64,000 nt of DNA from Typha latifolia. Lineage: Eukaryota > Streptophyta > Magnoliopsida > Poales > Typhaceae. Every line of letters begins with the position of its first letter. Position 1 is the stretch's first letter. Positions 19,584 to 31,900 of this stretch are shown in pieces. The DNA lies in the NCBI GenBank assembly GCA_019914945.1, contig CM034110.1:2919001-2983000 (forward strand), given 5' to 3'. The translations under genes were made by a program, and so were the position numbers. Under the pieces are notes generated by a model. The model ran no database searches and had not been told where the DNA came from. It worked only from the letters and a program-made list of their open reading frames with translations.

Positions 19584-21640
19584 ATGGCATCAATAAGGAG
19601 ATCAATGGACAACACACCGATAAGGGAAGATTAAATCCACGATAACTTAACCTTGAGGCCGATTCCTTTGGAGCGACCATGGCAGGACCGAGTCAACCAA
19701 TGTTCATTGGTGTGAACATGGGCTTGGCAGATGAACTTAGGGGCATGTTCCAAACATTGCTGCATAGGGTTGACGCAATGCATTATGATGATAGGTTCTA
19801 TGGTATCAAATTGATAGACTCTGATACCAAATTGATAAGTCACGGAATGATTCCCGAAAGATCTGAATTTATTGTAGGAAGCAGTCTACGCAATCGAGAA
19901 AAAATATTTATCAAATATTTTTATGCAGTTAAAAAATTACGAAACCAAGTGAAATCGATCTATAACTCCCTGATATATGTTTTTCATATTTATGCCCTTC
20001 GCATATTCGAGCTGCAACTAGGATGAAAACATGATATATTATGGATGATAGTGGTGGTGATGGGTGGAATGGAAGTTAGGGTTATGGATGATAATGGAGA
20101 TAAAGGTGGATGGTAGATGTTGCTTAAGTGATAAAGACGAAGGGGAAGAAGTGGTTGAGATCCCAAAGAAGAGGGAGGACTTGACAGACGAGAGAGATTA
20201 GAAGTTAGGAGAGACTTTGCCAACAGTAGAGGTGGTAGGTTGGTGAAGAGGGAGGAGGGAGATTAGGGTAGAGAGAATAGAGAGAAGATAGGAGGCAAGA
20301 AATTAATAATCCAATAGCATAATGAAATCTCGCCAATCACGTTCGAATACGCCCTATCGTGTTCGAACGCACAAAAGGCATTCTCAGTATGTGTGAATGT
20401 GATGCAGGCGTTCGAATGCGCCCGACGATGTTCGAACGCGCATTTCGCGTTCTCTATATTTGCGAACCTAATGCAGACGTTCACAAAGGCGTTCGAACGC
20501 GACCCCAACTGCGTTCGAACGCGACCAATAGAAAATTTATTTTAATGAAAATAAATAACTAATGCAATTAGAAAAGACTCTAACTAAGTGTATCATATGA
20601 TCATAATGCTTTAAAGAAATATGTCATGAACTAATCAACTTCGTCATCTCCTCGACGAAGATCGGTGCCTTAAGAAGGACTAGCGGTGGGAACACACCGA
20701 ACTGATACCCCACAGATCCAGGTGAGACATGTTAATGTCAATGATCCCCTTTTACTTATTCCTACACATCATCCCCCATCTCTGATACACAACCCAAGAT
20801 CGACGGTGATAGAACCCGAGAGGCGTGCGGCACCGGTGTGCTTTGTCAATGAAGCAGAATGGTACTTAGAGGATAATGTTGATCCCTTCGGAGATGGCGA
20901 TGGACGTGCTTGCAGATTTAGAGAAGGAGATCAATAAGCACAAAGGGTCAGACTTGAACCACGGATCTTTTGCGAACCCGACAATGCTATCTGAGGGAGA
21001 ACTGCACATTTGGACTTCCCAAAATTCCAAGGTGGTGATCCGACGGATTGGGTGTTTCAAGTAGAACAATACTTTGATTGTCAAGAGAAAGCAGAGGATG
21101 CAAAAGGTCCAAATGGCAAGCTTTCACCTCCAAGGAATGGCATTGTATTGGTATCGATCATTTATTCGTAGTGGAGGATTTATCGGTTGGGCTAATTTTC
21201 GTAGGAGGATTACATGCAGATTTGAGATACCAGCATATAAAAATGTTGCTGTCACATTAAGTAAGATAGTTCAGAGGATGACCATTTTGGAGTACCAAGC
21301 ATAATTTGAAAGGGTTAGTAGTCGTTGTGAGCCACCTTTGCGTGAACCAACATTGATGAGCACATTCATTTCAGCGCTGTGGGATGAGATACAAGCGGAG
21401 GTTCGTGCTATTTGTCCTACCACTCTTGAGGAGTTCTTTGAAAAGGCCATGAGGATGGAGCAAAAGCATAAGGCTCTTAAGGTGGTAGCGAAAACAAGTT
21501 AGGGCAGTCGAGATGGGCGGTTTGTGCCTAAAACATTGACTGGAAATTCTGCGGGTTCAAAGATAGCGACTGATAGTATTACACCACGACCACCTTTAAG
21601 ACCTTCTTCCGATGTTAGAGGAGACACAAGAGCCCCCATT
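19584..21640 (+). pseudogene. gag remnant of family C copy 2, split by a solo LTR
   Basis: The start codon at 19584 gives MASIRRSMDNTPIRED then a stop. Segments 19584-19788 and 20601-21640 rejoin when the solo LTR 19789-20595 and one TATGA are removed. Recognisable family words include QGMALYWYRSFI (21074-21304) and LWDEIQAEVRA (near 21375). Frameshifts and stops (for example near 21303) show it is dead. It aligns with gag of copy 4 (41873-43080). Confidence 0.7.
19789..20595 (-). mobile_element. family C solo LTR, minus strand, inside gag of copy 2
   Basis: It is 807 bp, running TGATAGG...GTATCA on the plus strand, with an exact target duplication TATGA at 19784-19788 and 20596-20600. The interior shows the C promoter block remnants and cassette words with TTCGAACGC (20340-20525). 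At its left end, inside the LTR, are antisense primer-site copies (CTCTGATACCAAATTGATA near 19818), so the repeated LTR-end module is part of the LTR here too. Confidence 0.88.
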
Positions 21641-22228
21641 TGAACTCTCACACCAGCCTAGGTGGAGGAGCGAAGAGCAAAAGCCCTTTTTCTTCGATGA
21701 GATGAACGTTTCACCCCCGGTCATCGGTGTTCCAAACCGATCGGGAGTGTAATACTCATCAACGATCTTGAGGTGGACGATGAGGTTGTTTGTGATGGAG
21801 AGTGTTCAGAGGAGGTCCATGAGGAGGCCGTGGAGGAGGGCACAGAGGATGATATCCAAGCTGAATTATCGATGCATGCAAATTTGGGTACTTTCGCGTC
21901 GAGGACATTATGGGTGGACGGACTCGTTAGAAAGCAATGTGTGCACATTCTCATCGATTCTAGGAGTATACATAACTTTCTAGATGAGAGGTTAGTGAGG
22001 AAGTTGGGCTTGGATGCTGAACTGACCGCAGGGTTTGACATTGCTATTGGAGACGGCACAAAGTTTCGGGCAGAAAGCTTGTGTCATCGGGTCAGTATAT
22101 GGGTGCAAGGACATGACATCATTACAGACTTATATCCGTTAGCACCGCGAGGAGCAGACATTATCCTTGGCACTCAGTGTTTGCAGAGCTTAGGACCAGT
22201 CACTTTTGATTTCTAGAGCATGTGAATG
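21641..22228 (+). pseudogene. zinc knuckle and protease remnant, family C copy 2
   Basis: The zinc knuckle has lost its first two cysteines (only the FTPGHRCSKPI half is clean). The protease frame 21773-22216 reads HILIDSRSIHNFLDERLVRK, where the family active site LIDSGSTHNF has become LIDSRSIHNF, removing the essential Gly after the catalytic Asp-Ser. It ends GPVTFDF at a stop just before the D insertion. Confidence 0.75.
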
Positions 22229-23363
22229 TGTTAGGTTTTTATTTATTGGCAATTCTGTATAAAATATTCTAAGTGTATTTTTTTCATGTATATGAGCTTT
22301 ACACAAGTCTAGAATATCTCTGGTTTGAAGAATTGCAAGATTATTGGAGAAAAGCCATCGAGTTCACACCGCGTTCACAAACACGTTCGAACGCGGAATC
22401 TGCGTTCACACAGACAGAGAGCCGCGTTCACAAACGCGTTCGAACGCGGGTACTGCGTTCACACAGACAGAGAGCCGCATTCACAAACGCGTTCGAACGC
22501 AGGTACCGCGTTCACATAGATAGAGAGCCGCGTTCACAAACGCATTCGAACGCGGGTACTGCGTTCACACAGACAGAGAGCCGCGTTCACAAACGCGTTC
22601 GAACGCGGGTACTGCGTTCACACAAACAGAGAGCCGCGTTCACAAATGTGTTCGAACGTGGGTACTGCGTTCACACAGACCGAGAGCTACGTTCACAAAT
22701 GCGTTCGAACGCAACCTGAAGAATTCAAGTTGTTGCGTTCGAACGCACTCGGGCCCGTTCGAACGCACCTGAGTTCAAGTCATGCCATTCGAACGCACCC
22801 GGGCCGCGTTCGAACGCACCAACGAAGTTTGATAAAATTGGACTTTCGTGAGTACGGATAAGACTTGGATTTGGCTTTATCTTGGAGATCATATATAAGG
22901 ATTGTGAAACCCTATCTCTAGGGTAGTTGAAGAAGCATTATTGAAGGAGACTTCTTGAGGCTACATCGGTTCTTCAACTAACAAGGTTCCACTCATCTAC
23001 AAATCTTAATCTTTCGTCTTAAGGGCTATCTAGACAAAAGATCAATCTCGAGGGTTACTGAGATTGGACTTCAATCACAAGAAGCAGTGAATCGTGAGTT
23101 CTAGCGATCAAGACTGAGAGGAACAAAGTCGTTTGGATCGACAGGTTGTTTTGAGAGTCAGTCTTGTAACTACTACTATTCTAGTGATTGGTTTTGATCC
23201 GAGTTTGGATCCGTGGTTTTTTCCCGTTTGGGTTTTTCCACGTTAAAATCTTGGCGTTCATCTCTGTTTTCGTTCTTAATATTTCTACGGACTTTTACTT
23301 AAGCGAACGAGTGATATCATTGCCTAGTATTTAGATACATACTTGTGTCTAGGGGTTTTTTCA
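22229..23363 (+). mobile_element. Ty1/copia solo LTR (family D)
   Basis: It is 1,135 bp, starting TGTTAGGTTTTTATTT and ending GGGGTTTTTTCA. The target site was GGATG: the right copy (23364-23368) is intact and the left (22224-22228) reads GAATG. The interrupted C sequence GCATGTGGATGAAATTT of copy 4 confirms the join. Copia-type features are the CATATATAAGG TATA region near 22891 and the GGGTTTTTCCACGTTAAAAT block near 23238, typical of plant copia LTRs. A 53-bp minisatellite fills its first third. Confidence 0.85.
22400..22717 (+). repeat. 53-bp minisatellite centred on GCGTTCGAACGC
   Basis: Six consecutive copies have a 53-bp period (CAGACAGAGAG anchors at 22411, 22464, 22517, 22570, 22623 and 22676). 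Each holds GCGTTCACA, AGAGAGCCGCG, CACAAACGCG and the palindrome GCGTTCGAACGC (perfect at 22436-22447) followed by GGTACT. Several single-base variants exist. It lies inside the D LTR, and further isolated palindromes follow at 22734-22820. Confidence 0.9.
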
Positions 23364-24957
23364 GGATGAAATTTAAGTAAGGAAATAAAGATGTGCGACT
23401 TTATTGCATTCGGTCTCCGCCGATTCCTGCGATGCAGCCGATGGGGGGGTTGCCTTGTGCGAGTGATTTGGTCTATCTTTTTCAGTTTGGATCAGTAGGA
23501 GACGAGCCTAAAATGAGTTTAGATACTACCATCGAGTTGTCTAATTTATTAGATAAATTTGCTGGACTGTTTGAGGAACCAAAGGAGATGCCACCATGGC
23601 GAACGGCGGACCATCGCATACAGATTGTACCCAGAGCTGTACCAGCGAATGTGAGGCCATATTGGTATCCACATGTGCAAAAGGAAGTTATCTCCAAGAT
23701 AGTAGATGAGATGTTGGAGCAAGTCCTCATACAACCAAGTCATAGCTCTTACTCATCGCCCGTGCTATTGGTGTGAAAGAAGGACGGGACACAGCATTTT
23801 TGTGTCGACTAGCGGGCACTAAACGCTATCACCGTCAAGGATCGGTATCCTTTTTCAGTCATAGAGGAGCTGCTGGAGGAGCTTGTAGGGGCGAACATAT
23901 TCAGCAAGCTTAACTTGAGGGCCGGGTATCATCAAATTAGAGTTCACCTTTTAGTCTCACTAACGCTCCAGTTACTTTTCAAGACCTCATGAATGATATT
24001 ATTCGGCCTCTACTACGAATGTATGTCTTGGTATTCTTTGATGATATTTTGGTGTATATCAGGACTGAAATGGAGCATTGGCAGCATTTGGAGGATGTGC
24101 TGAAGTTGTTGATGCAAAACCAGTTGAAGATTAAGAAGTCCAAGTGCCTATGGGGAGTACCACAAGTAGAGTATTTAGGCCACATCATCTCAACGGAAGG
24201 TGTAGCGGCGAATCCTCAAAAGGTAGCATGCATGACCGTTTGGCCGATCCCTACTGCCACCACAGGATTGCAAGGATTCTTGGAGCTAACTGGGATATTA
24301 TCGCTGCTTTATCACCGAGTATAGAAAAATCGATGCTCCTCTCACTTCTTTTGCTGAGGAAGGACTTTTTAGATGGATAGATGAAGCCATTACAGCCTTT
24401 GAAAAACTAAAAATAGCAATGACAACGGCGCCCGTTCTAGCTCTACCGGGCTTCACCAAAGAGTTCATTGTGGAATGTGATGTGTCGGGAGTTGGCATAG
24501 GAGCTGTACTAATGCAAGGAGGACGTCCCAAAGCCTTTCTTAGTAGGGCCTTATCATAAAAATCCTAACAATTATCAACTTACGAGAGAGAAATGATGGC
24601 AATTCTACATGCGGTGACAAAGTGGAGGCCTTATTTGATCGGTAGACGATTCATTATCCGAACCAATCAAAGGAGCCTTCTGTACTTTATACAACAGTGT
24701 ATTCACACTCCAGCATAGTAGAGATGGGTCACAAAATTACTGAAATTAAATACGAGGAAGGAACGAAAAATAGAACGGCGGATGCACTATCGCGCCAACT
24801 TGATACCGCCGAGCTTGCAGCCTATTCTTCTCCTACTTTTCCTTTTCTTGATGAGCTGAGGTATACATGTACATCTGACCTAGATATTTTGAGATTATTA
24901 CAGGAGGTATTGGATGATCCGAAGCTCCATCCAGAGTTGGAGAATCGAGGTGGTTTG
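23364..24957 (+). pseudogene. RT, RNase H and start of integrase, family C copy 2
   Basis: RT entry is [16 protein letters not shown] and [12 protein letters not shown] (23393-23776). The catalytic block VLVFFDDILVY is in 23989-24324. RNase H begins near 24420 with FIVECDVSGVGIGAVLMQGG, and its linker ends QLDTAELAAYSSPTFPFLDE (24697-24960). Stops and frame breaks occur at 23776, 23812, 24324 and 24558, and part of RT between 23945 and 23950 is missing. Integrase is cut at 24957 by the insertion of copy 3 and resumes at 34377. Confidence 0.8.
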
Positions 24958-25870
24958 TGATAGGTTCTACGGTATCAAATTGATAGGCTTTGATACCAAT
25001 GATAGGCTACGGAACCAAATTGATAGGCTCTGATACAATGATAGGGTCTATGGTACGATTCCTTTAAGATCTGAATTTATTGTAGGAAGCAGTCTTTGCA
25101 ACCGAGGGAAAGTATTCACTTAATATTTTCCCGTAGTCAGAAGATTACGAAACCAAGTAGAATCAATCCATAACTTCCTGATCTACGTTTTTCATATTTA
25201 TGCTCTTCTCAGATTTGAAATGAAACAGGGACAAAATTATGCTTAAGTGCGGATGACGGTGGTGGTGACGGGTGGAGTGGACGTTAGGGTTATGGATGAT
25301 AACGGAGATGAGGGTGGACGGTAGATGTTGTTTAAGTGATGAAGACGAAGGGGAAGAAGTGGTCGAGATCCCAAGGAAGAGAGAGGACTCGACAGTCGAG
25401 GGAGATAAGAAGTTAGGAGAGACCTTGCCAACAGTAGAGGTGGTTGGTTGGTGAAGAGGGAGGAGGGAGATTAGGGTAGAGAGAATAGAGAGAAGATAGG
25501 AGGCCAAAAAATCGATAATCCAATAGCATAATAATTTTGGCTGCCATCCACATCTTTATAGAGGCTAGCCAACAAGCCATAATACAATTATTAACCCTAA
25601 TTCTAGAGGTTTTTCGTCGATCGCATTCGAATGCGCTCGATCACGTTCGAATGCACAAAAGGCATTCTCTGTACGTGTGAGCGCAATGCAGGCGTTCGAA
25701 CACGGCGTTCGAATGTATCTGACCGCGTTCGAATGCACATTTTGTGTTCCCTATTTTTGCGAACCGATGGCAGGCAATCGCAAGGGCGTTGGAACGCGAC
25801 CTACGTGAATTTTATTTTAATAAAGATAAACAACTAATGCAATAAGAAAAGACCATAATTAAATGTATAA
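24958..25870 (-). repeat. 3' LTR of family C copy 3, with internal primer-site ladder
   Basis: It is 913 bp. On the plus strand it begins TGATAGGTTCTACGG and ends GTATAA (GTATCA with one change) beside the integrase tail. Positions 24958-25045 hold four to five repeats of TGATAGG...GATACCAA-type words, the antisense LTR-end/primer-site module. Promoter block and TTCGAACGC-like cassette words lie at 25530-25800. Confidence 0.8.
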
Positions 25871-27473
25871 GCCCACCACGCTTCCCCTACCTTGTCCTCA
25901 AGGTGAAAAGTCAGTGAAATGCTCCAAAATATCAGTCTCCAACTCCCATGTCGCCTCATCGGATAGCTTACCAAGCCACTCGACTCAAATCTCCATCTCT
26001 AATCTGGTACCATATCGTCGTCGGCGCCGAGCAAGTACACAAACTGGCCCTATGATCTGTGTCTCCTCCAATAGCTCCGATAGAACTAATCTAATGACCT
26101 CATGATCTCCAATCCGCTCCCTTAGTAATGAAACATAAAAGACAGGATGCATTCTCGACCCCTCTGGTAGCTCCAAACGATATGCAACTAGACCAATATG
26201 CTCTAACACTCAAAATGGACTAAAATAGCGATATACTAACTTCTAGTTTCGCATCGGACGCAAGGTCAACTGTCGATATGGTTTCACCCTCATAAACACC
26301 CAACTGCCGATGTCGAACTACTGTTCCCTATGGCTATGATCATAAACTTGCTTCATGTGGTTTTGAGCAAGTTTAAGATGGGCAAGCAACCTCCTCAATG
26401 TGGCGTCTCTATCTATCAAAGCTAAGTCCACCTCCATCCGATCTACAGATGCCACTGGATCATAAGCGCGTAATGTCAAAGTCATGCGTCCGTACGCCAC
26501 CACCAATGGAGTCATGCCAATGCTAGTATGGTAGGCAGTGTTGTAAGACCACTCCGGCCACGGTAAGAACTCCAACCATCATCTCGGCATCTCTCGAACA
26601 AAGCACCTCAAGTACTGCTCAATGCCTCGATTGACCACCTTGGTTTGGCCATCCATCTGTGGATGGTAGGCCAAATTGAAGTTCAATCGAGTCTCCTGTA
26701 ATCTGAAAAACTCTGATCAAAAGTTGCTCATAAATACATGATCACGATTTGAGACAATCATGTGTGGCATTCCATATAATCGAGCAATATCTCTCACTAA
26801 AATTTTAGCCACTGACTTGGATAAAAATGGATGTGACAATGCCGAAAAATGCGCATACTTGCTCAACCTATCAATGACTATAAAAAAAACTGAATAGCAA
26901 TGTACTAGCAGAAGAACCTATATGAAATGCATAGAAATGTCTTCCCAAACTTGATCCGGTATAGGTAATGACTAAAGTAATCTGCCCGGTTTCAATGTGG
27001 TTGCCTTAGCCCTTTGGCCATGTGCAACTCTACGATATCCTACTATAAGTCCTCAAAACACCCTCATGACCAGACTCTGGAGTTTGATGGAAGTGCTCCA
27101 ACAATTTCTATCGCGATCCATCATTTGCGGGTGCCCAAATGCATCCGCGGTCCAGCAGCAAACTGCCTCAATTCTCCAACTATAGATGCCACTCCAGATC
27201 ATCCGTCACTCCTATAACAATCTCAAAAGATCTGGGTCAGATGTACATGCATACCTCAGCTCATCAAGAAAAGGAAAAGTGGGAGAAGAATAGGCTACAG
27301 CTCAGGGGTATTGGGTTGGCGTGATAATGCATCCGCCGCTCTGTTTTCTATTCCTTTCTTGTATTGAATTTCATAATCGTACCTTAGTAATTTTGTGACC
27401 CATCTCTGCTATGCTGGAGTGTGTATACACTGTCCCATAAAGTATGGAAGGCTCCTTTAATCGGTTCGGATAA
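25871..27473 (-). pseudogene. integrase, chromodomain and end of RNase H, family C copy 3
   Basis: Chromodomain and integrase tail are seen in the minus frame 26209-25985 ([20 protein letters not shown]). The region between core and tail is 26575-26318 (EWSYNTAYHTSIGMTPLVVA, HLKLAQNHMKQVYDHSH). The core (near 26900-26600) and zinc finger (27100-27000) are in broken frames, and the zinc-finger block is shortened near 27010. RNase H ends near 27473 where the B LTR starts. Confidence 0.7.
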
Positions 27474-27779
27474 TGTAACAACCTAATCTTAAAAAAAAAG
27501 AAAAATTTGGGCACGACGCGACCGACCACACTATGGCCAGCCTCGTGCCCATGCAAGCTACGCATGCAGCTTGTGTGGTGGGGGCGCCACGCGCCCATTG
27601 CCACTGCGAGCCTCGGTGCCGTCGCAACCCCCCTCCACCGCCTCCTCTCTCTCTCTCTTTAAATCTCTCTCTTTATCTATCTATCTCTTTCGGTCTCTCT
27701 CTCACTCCACTCTCTTTCGCACTCCTCGTTGCCGATGTTGGCCCGCCGCCACCTTGCCGAAGTCGCCGCGGCCGGTGAG

Positions 27780-27814
<35 letters not shown>

Positions 27815-30714
27815 CCCGAGCTTGGGTTCGTCGGAGCCGAGCCGTTGGCGAGAGGCCGGCCGCTGGCTGGCCAGCAGCAGTCGGTGCCCTCCCCGCCAGC
27901 TCGGGTCTACAAGCTCCTCCCTCACCTCCTCTCTTTCTTCTCTTCTTCTTCTTCTTCATCTTCTTCTTCTTTCTTCTTATTTCTTATTTCTTCTTCCTTT
28001 CTCCTTTCTGTTCCCTAAGCTCCCCTTCTCTCTTCTTCTTCTTCTTCTCCTCCTCCTCCTCCTCCTCCTCCTCCTCCTCCTTCTTCTTCTTCTTCTTCTA
28101 CTTTATTTCTTTTTCTTCTTCCTCCTCGGCTTCTACTCCTTTCTTTTTCTGCACAATGCTGGGCTTGGCAGTGCTAGGCCGAGCCCAGCACTAGTGACAT
28201 TGTTTTGTTATCTGCTTTATTTTATATTTATTTATTTATTTAATTACGTATTACTTCCTTAATTAATGTAGATAAATTATTTAGACATTAGTTATTTTAA
28301 TAATAATATATATTCTTCAACATGATGATTATTAATTATAATTAGTATAATTAATGATTAACTAGGTTATAAAATATTATGCATAAATATAGATAATACT
28401 TATTTTGATGTAACTATGTATTTATATTTCTATTAGATTTATGTATTGATATTCATAATATATGCAATTTAAGTAATCTTAACAATTTATTATATACTAT
28501 CGTGTGTAGAATAAGATACTAGTCATATTAATTAATTAATTATTTTCCATAATTAAGTAAATACTATATAACTTCTAATTAATCAAAGTAGACTAAGAAA
28601 TATAAATTTATTATAAATAGATCTTATCTATACTTATATCCCATTTATAATTGTTTAGCTTTTACTTTATAATTATATATTTAGAATATTAAATAAAAAG
28701 AAACGAACCTTTCTCCGTATATTATAACTAGTATTTTATAATAATGGTATGTCATAATATTTGAATCGTACCTATAATGTGAATCTAGTTATGTACAAAG
28801 TAAAAGAAGTGATTTTAAACCAAATAAATCTTTATATTCTACTTGAACTAATTTTAATTGGATAAACGACTAATTAATATTACTTGAATATTTTTAGATC
28901 CTGAACCCCCTCATTTGAGACCCCATGGACTTTGCTAACGATGAGTGTCACTCGGTTAACTGATGGACGTGAGAGATGCGTGGTTTGTGTCTTCTGATCA
29001 GACGGTGAGTAGTCTTATCCCCTAGACGCCTTTCTCAAATTAGGTTATTTTATATATTATGTACATGGATGTTTTGGCCTCCTACATGATTATATAATTT
29101 TATCTAGAGATGATTACAGTCGAGCATATTTTATCATGCAATTGATTATGCAGATTTGGAATATGAGTACATTGGTGAAATATATAAAGACGATTAGAGA
29201 TGATTATACTATTATGACTTTATGTCGGAGTGATTTCTAGTATGAGTGTGCATGTGATAGACTAGCAGGATTATGCATATGTTAGATACATAGCTGGAGT
29301 CTACATTGCATCATTTTTCTATTGATTTCTGTTCCACCTAAATTCCTGTTATATATTAACTCGTTATTGTACTGGATATATGCATGTGATCTATTATTTA
29401 GAAGGAAAGCATGAAATATGATTGATAGGATAGTTGATAGAAAGCGTGAGGATACCCGAGTAGCGCCAGGGTTAGGACGCGCTTTGTGGATGATTGATTG
29501 CTCGACATAGTCACGATCCTGTTGGCCTTACGTCCGAGGTCGTTAGTATGTGTGTGCAGTAGATATTCGGACACATGCCGTTTGCTAGGGCATATGTGGC
29601 GAGTTATCCTCACGAGATTTCTATTAGCTAGAAGGGTGCCCGGTCTGGATGGGTCTTGATATCCTTAGCGGATGGCAGGGTATGGTTATATTTGAGATAC
29701 TCCTTGCGGATGGCAGAGAATGCTCGAAGCCTTCGGGCATGATGTTAAGACTGGGTACCGGGTGTTGACTGTGCACGGTGGTCTAGTATGATGATATTAT
29801 ACCGAGATGTCGGTAATGATTGTCATGTTGAGAAATGCATATGATTTCATTATCATTTGGTTACCTGATTATCGAGTGACCAATATGCGTCATATATAGT
29901 TGCATTTGATATCATAGCATGGTCATGGTCGGAATGCATCATGTGTCATATTTGAGAGAGAGTTATGATGATGGTATGACATGGAGATTTATTTATACAT
30001 TGTCGAGGATTATATATTTTACCAATTATGACATAACATGTTATCTATTTTTCATTTATGTATTATTGAGGCATGATGCCCTTTCGATTCATACTATTCC
30101 AGTACATGATTTACTCTCTATTTGGCATCACTAATTCGGGGTAAGGTCTATTCACTGAGTCTTTTGCTCATGACTCTTTTTATTTCTTTTCTAACCCCCT
30201 CAGATATGTGGTATGTGATAGCAACTTGAGATATCTTAAGAAGATATTTTAGTGCGATGATGAGGTGAGCTATAGATACGAGACGACATAGATGATAGTT
30301 TATATAGAAATTGAGTTGTACTAGTATTTGATATTTGTACTCTTTTGTATTAGACAATGAATTGTATAATACAGGTCGAATCATAGTGTACTCTTATATT
30401 AGTCATTTTAGTTGTATCTTGATGGTTTGTTGTGGCCTGTGTGGGTCCTACCAGATTATGTAGTGGTTTAATGTATATTATTGTGGTTTGGATATTCATA
30501 TGTTAAGATGTTTATTTGGTTAATAGTATAATTTATCTGGTGATGGATTACGTGATTATGGATAGGTTAGCATATTTTATTTGATGATGTCATGATTATA
30601 TGTGCACAGGAGAGTATCTATGTGTGACGGGCCCCGCCCGTCCTATCGCGTGCACTGCGCGTGCCGTGTGGGCGCGTGGGCGTGCACGTGCCCGTGCCGG
30701 GCTGGGGCGTTATA
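27474..30714 (+). mobile_element. B-family solo LTR (B4), 3.2 kb
   Basis: It starts TGTAACAACC (27474) and ends GGGGCGTTATA (30714, normally GTTACA). The exact target duplication is GATAA at 27469-27473 and 30715-30719. Layout matches B3: GC block, CT microsatellite (27640-28140), AT-rich tract (28200-28880), conserved core (GAACCCCCTCATTTGAGACC near 28898) and GC-rich end. It interrupts RNase H of C copy 3 in the opposite orientation. Length is 3,241 bp. Confidence 0.9.
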
Positions 30715-31900
30715 GATAATGAATCGCCTACCGATCAAATAAAGCCTCTACTTTGTCACCGCATGTAGAATTGTCAATATCTCTTTCCCGTAAGTCAATA
30801 ATTGCTGAGATTTTTATGATAAAGCCTTACTAAGAAAGGCTATGGGATGTCCTCCTTGCATTAGTACAGCTCCTATGCCAACTGGCAATGCATCACATTC
30901 CACAATGAACTCTTTGGTGAAGTCTAGTAGCGCTAAACCGGGCGTCGTCATTGTTGTTTTTAGTTTTTCAAAGACTGTAGTGGCTTCATCTGTCCATCTA
31001 AAAGAGTCCTTCTTCAACAAAGAAGTGAGAGGAGCAGCGATCTTGCCATACCCGGCGATGAAGCGGAGATAATATTCGGTCAACCTAAAATATCCTCGCA
31101 ATCTTGTGGTGGTGGTAGGAATAGGCTAAGCGGTCATGCATGCTACCTTCTGAGAATCCGTCGCTACCCCTTCTACTGAGATGATGTGGCCTAAATACTC
31201 TATTTGTGGTACTCCCCATAGGCACTTGGACTTCTTGATCTTCAGCTGGTTTTGCATCAATAAATTTAGCACATCCTCCAAATGCCGTAAATACTCCAAT
31301 TTAGTCCTACTATACACCAAAATGTCGTCAAAGAATACCAAAACATGCATTCACAATAGAGGTCAAAATATATCATTCATGAGGCCTTGAAAAGTATCTA
31401 GAGCATTGGTGAGACCAAAAGGCATCACCCAAAACTCATAATGCCCGTCCGGAGTTCGAAATGCAGTTTTGTGCACATCTACCGGGTAAACTCTAATTTG
31501 ATGATACCCGGCCCTCAAGTCAAGCTTACTAAATATGATTGCCCCTGCAAGCTCGTCCAGCAGCTCCTCTATAACCGGAATGGGATACTGGTCCTTAACG
31601 GTAATAGTGTTTAGTGCCCGGTAGTCGACACAAAAATACCATGTTCCGTTCTTTTTTTGCACCAATAGCACGGCCGATGAGTATAGGCTATGACTTAGTT
31701 GAATGAGGCCTTGCTCCAACATCTCGATTACCATCTTGGAGATAACTTCCTTTTGCACATGTGGATATCGATATGGCCTCACATCGCCGGTGCAGCCTCA
31801 GGCACAATCTCTATGCGATGGTCCGTCGTTCTCCTTAGTAGCAACTCCTTTGGTTCCTCAAATAGTCCAGCAAATTTGTCTAATAAATTAGACAACCTGA
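30715..31900 (-). pseudogene. RT and RNase H, family C copy 3
   Basis: RT (minus, 31782-31363) reads [16 protein letters not shown] and [19 protein letters not shown]. The catalytic block VLVFFDDILVYSRT lies in 31350-31126. The RT/RNase H junction, [20 protein letters not shown] through FIVECDALPVGIGAVLMQGG, is at 31101-30814. These are full family motifs with the catalytic Asp pair kept, but frames break between segments. This is the best RT in the window. Confidence 0.85.

Noticed and set aside
22400..22717. Regular 53-bp repeats resembling a CRISPR array
   Set aside because: There are no unique spacers; the whole 53-bp unit repeats in tandem inside a plant LTR.
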